Of a stretch of DNA of 64,000 bases, positions 16,871 to 25,467 are shown piece after piece. Numbering within the stretch: the stretch's first letter is position 1; each line of letters opens with the position of its first letter. The notes under the pieces were generated by a model. That model was not told the origin of the DNA, searched no databases, and saw only the letters and a program-made list of their open reading frames with translations. This stretch comes from Saprospiraceae bacterium. GTDB taxonomy: Bacteria; Bacteroidota; Bacteroidia; Chitinophagales; Saprospiraceae. The DNA lies in the NCBI GenBank assembly GCA_022842725.1, contig JALHOZ010000002.1, forward strand, positions 124,001-188,000. The letters are read 5' to 3'. A program made the translations under genes and the position numbers.

Positions 16871-18030
16871 ATAAAAAAAGAAAAATTGCCGTAGTCATTA
16901 CGGCACGTCCAAGTTATAGTCGGGTGAAAACGGCTCTTCAGGCGATTAAAGATCATCCTGAATTAGAATTACAATTGATCATTGCAGCATCTGCTTTATT
17001 AGACAGATATGGTAGTGCTGTCAATTATATTGAAAAAGACGGATTTGACATTTCCGCCAAGGTTTTTAATGTGTTGGAAGGCGAAAACCTTACAGCAGCA
17101 GCAAAAACTACCGGGATTGGCATACTTGAATTGTCTACGGTGTTTGATAATCTGAAACCTGATATCGTAGTTACCATTGCAGACCGTTTTGAGACCATGG
17201 CAACGGCCATAGCGGCATCTTACATGAATATTCCGTTGGCTCATATTCAGGGGGGTGAGGTGACAGGCAATATTGATGAAAAAGTAAGACATGCAGTTAC
17301 CAAACTGTCTGACTATCACTTTGTAGCTTCAGAAGATGCAAAAAACCGGGTTATAAAATTGGGAGAAAATCCTGAGATGGTTTTTAATACAGGATGTCCC
17401 AGTATTGATTTGGCAGAAGAGGTGAAAAAAAATCCCAAACTGGATTTTGATCCATATGAAAAGTATGGAGGTGTCGGTTCCAAACCTGCCCTTGACTCCG
17501 GTTATTTGGTGGTGATGCAACATCCGGTAACAAACGAATACAGTGAAAGCAGGTTGCACATTGATGAAACCTTAAACGCATTAAAAGATATTGAGCTTCC
17601 TGTTTTATGGTTTTGGCCCAACGTGGATGCAGGGGCAGATGGTACTTCCGGTGGAATTCGAACTTTTAGGGAAATTAATAAACCACGGTTTATGCATTTT
17701 TTTAAGAATATGGAAGGAGATGATTTTCTAAGACTTTTAACCAACGCAAAATGTTTGGTCGGAAATAGTAGTGTGGGAATCAGGGAATGTTCATATCTGG
17801 GTGTACCGGTAGTGAATATTGGTAGCAGACAGCATGGAAGGACGCGGGGAAAAAATGTAGTTGACGTCAACTATAATGCCCGGGAAATCAATGTTGCTGT
17901 GATGTCATTTATAAATCGAATGGAAGGTTTTGATCCCAGCCAGGTATATGGAGGTGGAGATGCCGGATTAAGAATAGCAAAGCTGTTGGCCGGAGTACCG
18001 CTACAATTTCATAAAACTATATCCTATTAA
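16867..18030 (+). CDS. neuC: UDP-GlcNAc 2-epimerase, hydrolysing (NeuC type)
   Basis: NeuC/LegG enzymes epimerise and hydrolyse a UDP-HexNAc to free ManNAc or a related sugar for NeuB. ITARPSYSRVK near the start, TIADRFETMATAIAA, AHIQGGEVTGNIDEKVRHAVTKL, VMQHPVTNE and LVGNSSVGIRE are the family blocks. I set the start at GTG 16867, overlapping the neuB stop by 4 bases; the longer ORF from 16816 would overlap neuB by 55 bases and adds residues without family similarity. The product is 387 residues. It is coupled to neuA by a TAATG overlap. It differs from the non-hydrolysing epimerase at 58275. Confidence 0.93.
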   Translation: MNKKRKIAVVITARPSYSRVKTALQAIKDHPELELQLIIAASALLDRYGSAVNYIEKDGFDISAKVFNVLEGENLTAAAKTTGIGILELSTVFDNLKPDIVVTIADRFETMATAIAASYMNIPLAHIQGGEVTGNIDEKVRHAVTKLSDYHFVASEDAKNRVIKLGENPEMVFNTGCPSIDLAEEVKKNPKLDFDPYEKYGGVGSKPALDSGYLVVMQHPVTNEYSESRLHIDETLNALKDIELPVLWFWPNVDAGADGTSGGIRTFREINKPRFMHFFKNMEGDDFLRLLTNAKCLVGNSSVGIRECSYLGVPVVNIGSRQHGRTRGKNVVDVNYNAREINVAVMSFINRMEGFDPSQVYGGGDAGLRIAKLLAGVPLQFHKTISY

Positions 18031-18737
18031 TGAAAATATTGGGTATCATACCGGCGAGAGGTGGATCCAAAGGAGTTCCGGGCAAAAATATCAAAATGTT
18101 AGGTGGAAAACCATTAATTTGGTACACCTTTGAAATGGCCAATCAATCTCATGTGTTCAGCGATATTATATTAAGTACTGAGGACGAAGAAATAGCCAAC
18201 GTAGGTCGAAGTCTGGGTATTTCCGTTCCTTCTTTAAGACCTAAAGAACTTGCCGATGATCAGGCCAGGTCTATTGACGTGGTGCTACACTGTTTAAGAG
18301 AGCAATTGAACTTTGGTTTTACTTATGATGCCGTTATTTTACTACAGCCTACCTCTCCTTTCAGAGACCCTATGCTGATCGAAAATGCCCTGCAAATTTA
18401 CAAGGAAAGAGCTGCCGATTCGCTGGTTTCTGTGCGAAAAGTACCTTCACATTTTAATCCACACTGGCTATTTGAAAGCGACGAACAGCATATGCTGCAG
18501 GTTGCTACCGGTGATAGTGAAATTATCAGTCGAAGACAAGACCTTCCTGATGCATACTATCGGGATGGTCAATTGTATATTACAGCGGCAGATGTACTGA
18601 TGCATCAACAGTCATTTTATGGTCGAAGACTTACCTATATACTCAATGATTCTGAAGGCTCAGCTATTAATATTGATACTATGGAAGATTGGCACAAAGC
18701 GGAACAGTATATACTAAACAACAAAATAGAATATTAA
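18030..18737 (+). CDS. neuA: CMP-nonulosonic acid cytidylyltransferase
   Basis: NeuA activates the nonulosonic acid with CTP so that it can be transferred. The signature IIPARGGSKGVPGKNIK is at residues 5-21, followed by LILSTEDEEIA-type and LLQPTSPFR motifs and a conserved YRDGQLYIT. The length of 235 residues is typical of bacterial single-domain enzymes. The ATG overlaps the neuC stop. The order neuB-neuC-neuA without legB/legC-type dehydratase and aminotransferase in this stretch points to a sialic-acid-like route, unless those steps are supplied by the PglF-like dehydratase at 59962 and a gene outside the window. Confidence 0.93.
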   Translation: MKILGIIPARGGSKGVPGKNIKMLGGKPLIWYTFEMANQSHVFSDIILSTEDEEIANVGRSLGISVPSLRPKELADDQARSIDVVLHCLREQLNFGFTYDAVILLQPTSPFRDPMLIENALQIYKERAADSLVSVRKVPSHFNPHWLFESDEQHMLQVATGDSEIISRRQDLPDAYYRDGQLYITAADVLMHQQSFYGRRLTYILNDSEGSAINIDTMEDWHKAEQYILNNKIEY

Positions 18738-18741
18738 TACA

Positions 18742-19947
18742 ATGGAAAACCACATAAAAACATTACATGGATTGCCTGACGAAGTAATCTTTTGTAAGCG
18801 ATGTGTAATTAATAATCAACGACCAAGTACCTCAAGAGAATTTGTTAAAAAAGATTCAAAAATTGACACCGTTGGATTCGGGGAAGATGGCATTTGTGAT
18901 GCGTGCAAGTGGTTTGAAGAGAAAAAGTCAATAGACTGGTCAAACAGAGAAAAACAGTTGAAGGAATTGTGTGACAGGTTCAGACGAAATGATGGAACTT
19001 ATGATGTTATAGTACCTTCGAGTGGAGGCAAAGACAGTTTTTTTGTAGCACATCAGCTGAAGTACAAATACGGTATGAATCCATTAACTGTAACCTGGGC
19101 ACCACACAGATATACAGATGTAGGTTGGCAAAATTTTCAAAGTATGATAGATGCGGGGTTTGATAATATTTTGATTACACCCAATGGAAAAATACATGGT
19201 ATGTTAACCCGTTTAGCTTTTGAAAATTTAGTTAATCCTTTTCAACCTTTTATTATTGGACAAAAAAATGTAGCGCCAAGGATTGCTCTGCAATATGGGG
19301 TACAATTAATCATGTACGGTGAAAATCATGCCGAAGCACATAATAAAATCGGGGAAAACTACAGTCCTTTGATGAATATTGAACACTTCACACGGGAGAG
19401 TGATGAAGCTGATTTGTATTTTGGTGGAGTTCACATTAAGGATTTACCCCAATTTGGAATTGAAGATAAAGATTTATTCCTTTACAAACCTTTGCTGGCT
19501 GATCCTATCAGGAAGGCAGGTATAGAAGTTCATTATTATAGTTTTTACTACAATTGGTCACCGCAGGAAAACTATTATTATGCGATGGAACATTCACATT
19601 TCAAACCAAATCCTGATGGAAGAAGTGAAGGAACCTATTCGAAATTTGCCAGCCTGGATGATAAGATAGACGGGCAACATTATTTTACGATGTTTACAAA
19701 ATTTGGACAAGGCAGAGCTATGAATGACGCTTGCAGGGATATCAGAGATGGATTTATTACCAGAGAAGAAGCAGTAGAATTGTTGAACAAATATGATGGT
19801 GAGTTTCCTAAAAAATATTTTCAGGAGTTTTTGGATTATACCGGGTTGACTGAAGAAAGGTATTGGGAAGTCATTGATAATGCACGTTCTCCTCACCTAT
19901 GGCATAAAGTGGATGGGAAGTGGGAATTAAAGCATAAAGCACAGTAA
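18742..19947 (+). CDS. N-acetyl sugar amidotransferase (PseA/WbpG family), copy 1
   Basis: The family converts an N-acetyl group to an acetamidino group, using ammonia delivered by HisH/HisF partners. Two cysteine pairs are intact (Cys18/Cys21 in FCKRCVI and Cys52/Cys55 in GICDACKW), consistent with metal binding. The ATP-binding PP-loop is SSGGKDSF at residues 93-100. At 401 residues it is full length. It lies between neuA and a HisF-HisH pair, so the nonulosonic acid made by NeuB is the probable substrate or product backbone, as for acetamidino-pseudaminic or -legionaminic acids. The start is ATG, 4 bases after neuA. Confidence 0.9.
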   Translation: MENHIKTLHGLPDEVIFCKRCVINNQRPSTSREFVKKDSKIDTVGFGEDGICDACKWFEEKKSIDWSNREKQLKELCDRFRRNDGTYDVIVPSSGGKDSFFVAHQLKYKYGMNPLTVTWAPHRYTDVGWQNFQSMIDAGFDNILITPNGKIHGMLTRLAFENLVNPFQPFIIGQKNVAPRIALQYGVQLIMYGENHAEAHNKIGENYSPLMNIEHFTRESDEADLYFGGVHIKDLPQFGIEDKDLFLYKPLLADPIRKAGIEVHYYSFYYNWSPQENYYYAMEHSHFKPNPDGRSEGTYSKFASLDDKIDGQHYFTMFTKFGQGRAMNDACRDIRDGFITREEAVELLNKYDGEFPKKYFQEFLDYTGLTEERYWEVIDNARSPHLWHKVDGKWELKHKAQ

Positions 19948-19950
19948 TAG

Positions 19951-20706
19951 TTGGAAGCGAAACGATTGATTGCAAGATTAGATGTTAAAGGTAATCGTCT
20001 GATTAAGGGGATACACCTGGAAGGATGGCGATTTTTAGGAGATCCTAATGAATTTTGTTTAAAGTACTACCAGGATGGTATCGATGAAATCATTTATGTA
20101 GACGCAGTAGCAAGTTTATATGGAAGGGACAGCATCAAAGATATTATACGCAAAACGACAGAAAATGTTTTTGTTCCCATCACCGTGGGTGGAGGCATAC
20201 GAACCTTAGGGGATGCAACGGAGATACTACGCTGTGGCGCAGATAAAGTGGCGGTAAATTCTGCAGCCGTTTTGCGGCCTGAATTGATCAGCGAAATCGC
20301 AAATAGATTTGGCAAACAGTGTATGGTTGTGTCTATACAAGCAAAAAGGAAAGGTGATACATGGATAGTAGCCTATGATAGTGCCCGGGAATATACTGAA
20401 ATGGAGGTAGCTGAATGGGCTTGTAAAGCAGTAGAACTGGGTGCTGGTGAAATATTATTAACCTCGGTTGATCAGGAGGGTACACAAAAAGGATATGACA
20501 ATGCCCTGATTCAGGCCGTGGCAGGTATAGTAAACGTACCTGTTATCGCCTGCGGGGGCTTTGGCCAAATAAGTCATTTTACTGAGGCAATTGAAGCCGG
20601 AGCAGATGCTATAGCTATAGCTCATGCCTTACATTACCAAAAAATATCTGTAGCAGATATTAAACAAGAAGCTATCCATAAAGAAATTCCTGTAAGACCC
20701 TTATAA
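19951..20706 (+). CDS. hisF: HisF-like ammonia-channel subunit, copy 1
   Basis: This (beta-alpha)8 barrel is homologous to the cyclase subunit of imidazole-glycerol-phosphate synthase. It aligns without gaps to Thermotoga HisF through residue 130. Asp11 of the active site is kept (ARLDVKG), but the general-acid Asp130 is Gln (VVSIQAKR), so histidine cyclase activity is unlikely. The phosphate-binding glycines (TVGGGIR, ACGGFGQ) remain. With HisH it probably feeds ammonia to the amidotransferase upstream. There is no his operon here. The start is TTG, 3 bases after that gene, and the stop overlaps the hisH ATG. Confidence 0.9.
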   Translation: MEAKRLIARLDVKGNRLIKGIHLEGWRFLGDPNEFCLKYYQDGIDEIIYVDAVASLYGRDSIKDIIRKTTENVFVPITVGGGIRTLGDATEILRCGADKVAVNSAAVLRPELISEIANRFGKQCMVVSIQAKRKGDTWIVAYDSAREYTEMEVAEWACKAVELGAGEILLTSVDQEGTQKGYDNALIQAVAGIVNVPVIACGGFGQISHFTEAIEAGADAIAIAHALHYQKISVADIKQEAIHKEIPVRPL

Positions 20707-21338
20707 TGAAAAAAGTTACCATCATAGATTACGGGATGAGCAATTTACTCAGCATTACCAGAGCCATGGAACAAGTGGGTGCTGAAGTAGTACTTACGGA
20801 ACAACCTGAAATTATTTGCGAAGCAGATTATCTCATTTTGCCTGGCGTAGGCACATTTCCTGACGGCATGCGGGAATTAAATAAAAGAAACATCCCGGAA
20901 GCTATTCATACATTTTTGAAAACCGGCAAACCTTTTATGGGGATATGTCTTGGTATGCAAATGATGTTTGAGTCGGGCGAAGAAATCGAAAAAACAAATG
21001 GACTGGGTATTATTCCCGGGGAGGTAGTTGCATTACCGCCCGTGCAACAAAATGGAGAGGTAAATACGATACCTCATATGTGCTGGAGTGAAGTGAATTA
21101 TAAACGCGATACTAAACAAACCCCATTTGAAAGTATCGACAATCATAGCTATTTGTATTTTGTGCATTCCTTTTATGCCAATCCTTCAAAGGAGGAAGAT
21201 TGTTTTGCAACCTCAAGCTTTGGGGATATCAACTTTTGTTCGGTCGTTAACCATAAAAATGCCTGGGGTATGCAATTTCATCCGGAAAAAAGTGGTGAAA
21301 TTGGACTTAAAATACTCTTGGGCTTCTTGAAACTGTAA
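20706..21338 (+). CDS. hisH: HisH-like glutamine amidotransferase, copy 1
   Basis: This class I glutaminase releases ammonia from glutamine. The nucleophile Cys81 sits in MGICLGMQMMF, and the His/Glu pair in QFHPEKSG near the end, so the catalytic triad looks intact. The length is 210 residues. It overlaps the HisF-like gene by one base (TAATG), ensuring equal production. Together with HisF copy 1 and the amidotransferase at 18742 it forms a complete ammonia-transfer set. A second, more divergent set is at 37276-39786. Confidence 0.92.
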   Translation: MKKVTIIDYGMSNLLSITRAMEQVGAEVVLTEQPEIICEADYLILPGVGTFPDGMRELNKRNIPEAIHTFLKTGKPFMGICLGMQMMFESGEEIEKTNGLGIIPGEVVALPPVQQNGEVNTIPHMCWSEVNYKRDTKQTPFESIDNHSYLYFVHSFYANPSKEEDCFATSSFGDINFCSVVNHKNAWGMQFHPEKSGEIGLKILLGFLKL

Positions 21339-21349
21339 CATTATTGTTT

Positions 21350-21886
21350 ATGTTGAAACATTTATTTAAAAGATTATTTTTAGGTTTAGATAATTATAGA
21401 AGCAAATTGTATAAGGAAGTCTTTACTGATATTGTTAGAAAAAATGCTGCAATTTGCGGTAAGGAGTTAACTGTCAACGGACAAGTAAAAGGTAATTTAT
21501 CTATTTTGCATTTGGGCGATCATGTAAATATTAATCCTAATGCTGTTATAATGGGGAAGGCTCCGATTTACATCGGTAATTACTTTCATTGTGGTATGAA
21601 TATGACTTTGATTTCAAGTAATCACAATTATAACGGTGATAAAATCCCTTACGACGATACACATATTGCCAAAGAAATTATAATAAAAGATTGTGTTTGG
21701 TTGGGCCACAATGTCATAATATTGCCAGGAGTGACAATTGGAGAAGGCGCAATTATTGGTGCTGGTGCAGTTGTTTCAAAGGATATTCCGGATTTAGCTA
21801 TTGCTGTTGGAAATCCAATTAAGATTATAAAGTACCGCAATTCTGAACATTATTATTCACTTAAGGAAAAAGGTCAATTTCACTAA
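21350..21886 (+). CDS. hexapeptide-repeat acyltransferase (LbH)
   Basis: This trimeric left-handed beta-helix O- or N-acetyltransferase is probably acetyl-CoA dependent. Hexapeptide repeats are clear (NINPNAVIMGKAPIYIGNYF, IIKDCVWLGHNVIILPGVTIGEGAIIGAGAVVSKDIP), ending with AVGNPIKII. A His in SSNHNYNGDKIPYDD fits the catalytic position of maltose/galactoside acetyltransferase relatives. I choose ATG 21350; an upstream TTG at 21344 adds two residues. It directly follows the acetamidino-nonulosonate genes, so it may acetylate that sugar, but the target is not known. Confidence 0.85.
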   Translation: MLKHLFKRLFLGLDNYRSKLYKEVFTDIVRKNAAICGKELTVNGQVKGNLSILHLGDHVNINPNAVIMGKAPIYIGNYFHCGMNMTLISSNHNYNGDKIPYDDTHIAKEIIIKDCVWLGHNVIILPGVTIGEGAIIGAGAVVSKDIPDLAIAVGNPIKIIKYRNSEHYYSLKEKGQFH

Positions 21887-21899
21887 ATAATTAAATGTT

Positions 21900-22397
21900 T
21901 TGGGCAAACTTCTTTTTTTATTCATTGGTTATTTTTTAAAGTTCTATCAAAAAAAAGTTTATGATAATTATAAGCTAATGTATGAAATAGATGAAACATT
22001 TAAGTTTAATGGCAAGGATGTAATTTTAGTAGGGAAAGGAAGGATTATACTTGGAAAAAATTCCTATATTGGAATAGGTTGCAGTATTTCATCAAACCTT
22101 GGTTTTTTAGTCGAAATTGGAGAAAATTGTGCCATTAGTCATAATGTTAGAATATATAATAATTCATATGATTCTGATAGTAATTTTAACATAATACCTA
22201 GAAAACATAAATACGGAAATGTAAAAATTGGAAACGGAGTATGGATAGGTTCAAATGTTGTAATCTTACCTAATGTTACTATTGGTGATAATTCTGTGAT
22301 TGGTGCCAATTCTGTCGTAGTAAAAGATATTCCCTCTAATTCAATTTGTTCTGGAATTCCGTGTAAAATGATACGAAAAAAAAGTAATGTCCATTAA
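21900..22397 (+). CDS. hexapeptide-repeat acyltransferase, second
   Basis: This 165-residue LbH acyltransferase has a hydrophobic N-terminal stretch and repeats such as LGKNSYIGIGCSI, VKIGNGVWIGSNVVILPNVTIGDNSVIGANSVVVKDIP and SGIPCKMI. A short insert (YNNSYDSDSNFN) sits where the catalytic loop lies. The TTG start at 21900 has no strong ribosome site, but homology begins near there. It overlaps the flippase gene by 11 bases. It differs clearly from the preceding acyltransferase, so two separate acetylation sites on the repeat unit are likely. Confidence 0.83.
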   Translation: MGKLLFLFIGYFLKFYQKKVYDNYKLMYEIDETFKFNGKDVILVGKGRIILGKNSYIGIGCSISSNLGFLVEIGENCAISHNVRIYNNSYDSDSNFNIIPRKHKYGNVKIGNGVWIGSNVVILPNVTIGDNSVIGANSVVVKDIPSNSICSGIPCKMIRKKSNVH

Positions 22398-23805
22398 AAG
22401 ACTATCTTTTAACAGTTTAGTATATGCCTTAGGGCCACAATTACCTAAAATTGTTAGTTTGATCATGCTTCCGATTATCACCCCGCATTTGACAGCAAGA
22501 GATTATGGTGTATTCGGCACCCTGATGGCTTACACAGCGGCCATTACTGCATTAAAAGATTTGGGATTGACCTCTGTTTTAAGCGTCTCATTTTATAAAT
22601 ATCCAAATCGATACAAATTCATTTGGAATAAACTATTAACATTATCCACTTTATGGGCGATTCCGCTTACCTTTTTGTTGGCATTTGTTATATATTTGGT
22701 ATTACCAAAAGAAGAGGAGCAACATTATCTGATGATCACTATATTGAGTTGTTTACCCTTAATATTGTTTGAACCTACCAAATGGCTTGGACGAAAATAT
22801 TATCAACTTATACAAAAGCCAATACCAATAGTCACCTTTAATGGAATAGCAGCCTTAGCTGGTATAGTATCCAACTATATTACGATAGTGACACTGAAGA
22901 TGGGCTATTTGGGATGGTTTATCAGCAGTTTTATCATTAGTTTTATTTCTTTTTTGCCTTATATTTGGGTTGTCATTAGATCTATCAAACTTAAATTTGA
23001 TTTTAATTTTAATCAAAAATGGCTTAAACGTTATTTGGCAATAGGACTGCCTGTTTTGCCTCATTATTACTCTATTTATTTATTAGATGCCTCTGACAGG
23101 CTGATTTTGAGCTGGTATGGAGTATCTTTAGATGACATTGGGCTTTATTCTTTGGCATATTCTTTAGGTGGATATTTTGCGATTGTCGGTAATGCATTAA
23201 GTGAAGCATCTGGTCCTATGTATATGAAATTATTCAGATCAGAATCTTTAGTTGATGAGATTAAAGCCAGAAATTTGACTTTTGTGATGCAGGGAGGGAC
23301 ACTTGTATTAGCTTTTTTGGTAGCATTATGGATGAAGGAAGCTTTTAGTTTACTGATACAAAATGATTCTTTAGAAATAGGCTATATGATTACGGTAATT
23401 ATTATCATGTCATATTCATACAGACCTATTTATTTTGGCCCGATTAGTAAATTGCAGTATATGCTTAAAACCAAAGAACTTTGGAAAATTTCTTTTATGG
23501 CCGGAGTTATTAACGTAATACTTAATTTGATTTTAGTGCCATTTTACGGAATATGGGGTTCTGTATTGGCTACCTTTTTAGCATTAATGTTTATGGGCTT
23601 TCGGGGATATCTTTTAAAATCATTCAGACAGAATAATCCGGTACATTATTACCCGCTTTTTTGGTTTTTGGCAATTTGTGTAAGTACCATATTGGTTTTT
23701 ATAATTAAGGATATTCATTTTATTTACAAGGGCATAATTACATTGATGCTGCTTTCGGTCTCTTTGTATTATTATTTTGCAAATAGGCTGAAACTAGCGT
23801 TTTAA
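22387..23805 (+). CDS. wzx: Wzx-type oligosaccharide flippase
   Basis: This 472-residue integral membrane protein has about 12-14 hydrophobic segments and the N-terminal family pattern KRLSFNSLVYALGPQLPKI. TARDYGVFGTLMAYTAA is the typical first-loop motif of polysaccharide transporters in the MATE/MOP superfamily. It would flip the lipid-linked repeat unit to the periplasm, where the Wzy-like protein at 32239 polymerises it. Its presence with wzy, and the lack of ABC-transporter genes, points to the Wzx/Wzy-dependent route. The ATG overlaps the preceding gene. Confidence 0.9.
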   Translation: MSIKRLSFNSLVYALGPQLPKIVSLIMLPIITPHLTARDYGVFGTLMAYTAAITALKDLGLTSVLSVSFYKYPNRYKFIWNKLLTLSTLWAIPLTFLLAFVIYLVLPKEEEQHYLMITILSCLPLILFEPTKWLGRKYYQLIQKPIPIVTFNGIAALAGIVSNYITIVTLKMGYLGWFISSFIISFISFLPYIWVVIRSIKLKFDFNFNQKWLKRYLAIGLPVLPHYYSIYLLDASDRLILSWYGVSLDDIGLYSLAYSLGGYFAIVGNALSEASGPMYMKLFRSESLVDEIKARNLTFVMQGGTLVLAFLVALWMKEAFSLLIQNDSLEIGYMITVIIIMSYSYRPIYFGPISKLQYMLKTKELWKISFMAGVINVILNLILVPFYGIWGSVLATFLALMFMGFRGYLLKSFRQNNPVHYYPLFWFLAICVSTILVFIIKDIHFIYKGIITLMLLSVSLYYYFANRLKLAF

Positions 23806-23811
23806 GTATCT

Positions 23812-25284
23812 ATGGATAGATTTGAAATTTTTAAAGAACTCAAAAGATTAGTTGAATTTGCTGATCCTTATTATGAAAACAGCATTTTTAACCCATTTCA
23901 AGTCATGATTTCTGAATTATTTATAAAAACTGTTTCTTATCTTAAAAATGAGCGAAGCCAATTTGAAACAGTTAAAAAAAATAATTTTGGAGAGTTAAAA
24001 TTAACATTAAAATATGTAAAAGATAAAGTGATATACTCCACATTATCTGAATATGGAAGTAAACACTATCCTGTTTTATTTTTACCTACAGAACCTACAC
24101 ACATAAGTCAACTAACTTCAGTATTTAATACATTAAAAAATAAGTCGGTTGATTTTTTAGTTGTTACGAATCGTTTGCCACTTTATAAAAAAATCAAAAA
24201 GGAATTTAGCAGTATTTTTTTACCTAAAGTACTTCTAAACCCTCACCGGAAAGAGATTGAAACACTTAAAATACAATGTAAAAAGGTCTTACATAATTTT
24301 AAGCAAAATTTGAATTATACACTACCTTTAGAATATATATATTCAATACTTGATACTGAAATTGAGGATTATGTTAATCTTTATTTTCAATTCGACACAT
24401 TGCTACAAAAGTATCAACCAAAAAGTGTTTTTGTCGGAAATGATACAACTAAAGAGGGACGAGTGATGACTTTTTTGGTGAAAAAGCGAAATAATCTTAA
24501 ATCATTTTGTATTATGCACGGAAGTGTAACAGGGGAGCCTCTGGATACTTTTCACCAGGTAGATTGTTTTTTTCTATATGGTAAAGCTGCTATGGATGAT
24601 TTGGTCAAGAACGGAATGCCTTCTGAGAGACTCAAAATTTCAGGGGCTCCATATTTGGAAGATTTTTTGTTTAATAAGACAGGGGAAATAGATATTGTTT
24701 TGAAAAAAAAATTGGGCCTGACAAGCACAAGACCTTATATTCTTATCACAAATTCAGGTCCAGGACATTCAACATCGCATGAACATTATGCAAAAATTTT
24801 GGATGTTATTTTTGAAGTTGCAAGCAGATTTGATGATATACAATGGGTTATCAAATTGCACAGAAAAGATAACCTGAATAATTTTCAGGATGTCTTAAAG
24901 AAGTACCCAAAACATGTTATAAAAATTATTTCCAGTTATGATAAGGACTACCCTGAATCAATATTTACTTGGTTACAAGGTGCAACGTGTATTCTTACAG
25001 GAGCATCTACTGTAGCTATTGAGGCTATGGCTTTGGATATTCCTGTTGTAACATTAGATTTAATGAATGAATTTAAAAAAGTAGATTTTATCGAACAACA
25101 TGCTACAATACATGTAACAAATTCGAGCGAATTACAAACAGCAGTTCATAATTTGATATTACATAAAGATACGTATGATAGTATTCTTCAGCAAGCAAAA
25201 AACTATTCAAAAAACTATTTTTTTAAAGGAGAAATAAAGTCTTCTGAGCTTATAGCAATAGAGTTGTTGAAAGATTTTAAATAG
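23812..25284 (+). CDS. GT-B fold surface-carbohydrate transferase, family uncertain
   Basis: This 490-residue protein resembles capsule GT-B enzymes and CDP-glycerol phosphotransferase-like proteins. The C-terminal half carries FVGNDTTKEGR, CIMHGSVTG, LKISGAPYLEDF, WVIKLHRKDN and ILTGASTVAIEAMALDIPVVTLDL; the last block is the usual nucleotide-sugar-binding loop. The N-terminal half has no motif that I recognise. Its position after the nonulosonate genes and flippase makes it a candidate for the transferase that adds the CMP-nonulosonic acid, but this is inference. There is no signal peptide or membrane helix, so it should act on the cytoplasmic face. Confidence 0.7.
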   Translation: MDRFEIFKELKRLVEFADPYYENSIFNPFQVMISELFIKTVSYLKNERSQFETVKKNNFGELKLTLKYVKDKVIYSTLSEYGSKHYPVLFLPTEPTHISQLTSVFNTLKNKSVDFLVVTNRLPLYKKIKKEFSSIFLPKVLLNPHRKEIETLKIQCKKVLHNFKQNLNYTLPLEYIYSILDTEIEDYVNLYFQFDTLLQKYQPKSVFVGNDTTKEGRVMTFLVKKRNNLKSFCIMHGSVTGEPLDTFHQVDCFFLYGKAAMDDLVKNGMPSERLKISGAPYLEDFLFNKTGEIDIVLKKKLGLTSTRPYILITNSGPGHSTSHEHYAKILDVIFEVASRFDDIQWVIKLHRKDNLNNFQDVLKKYPKHVIKIISSYDKDYPESIFTWLQGATCILTGASTVAIEAMALDIPVVTLDLMNEFKKVDFIEQHATIHVTNSSELQTAVHNLILHKDTYDSILQQAKNYSKNYFFKGEIKSSELIAIELLKDFK

Positions 25285-25393
25285 TTTGATCTCAAAATAA
25301 GTTGTATTATATTAAACTTTTTGGTGAATTGATATAGAATTAAATTTAATTACTACTATTTTTCTACCCTTACAGGATTTGTGAAAATCCGTA

Positions 25394-25416
25394 ATATATA
25401 TATATATATATATATA
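25394..25416. repeat. AT dinucleotide repeat
   Basis: A pure run of alternating A and T, about 23 bases long, starts 74 bases before the asnB-type ATG. Just before it, GGATTT and AAATCC (25375-25390) form a small hairpin. Such runs change length by slippage and could alter promoter spacing. Confidence 0.9.
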
Positions 25417-25467
25417 GGGATCAAGAAAATAAATTTGGATTATATAAAGAAAAAATGATATAAAATT

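Noticed and set aside
19951-21338. hisF-hisH as part of histidine biosynthesis
   Set aside because: No other his genes are nearby, they flank a sugar amidotransferase, and the HisF catalytic Asp130 is replaced.
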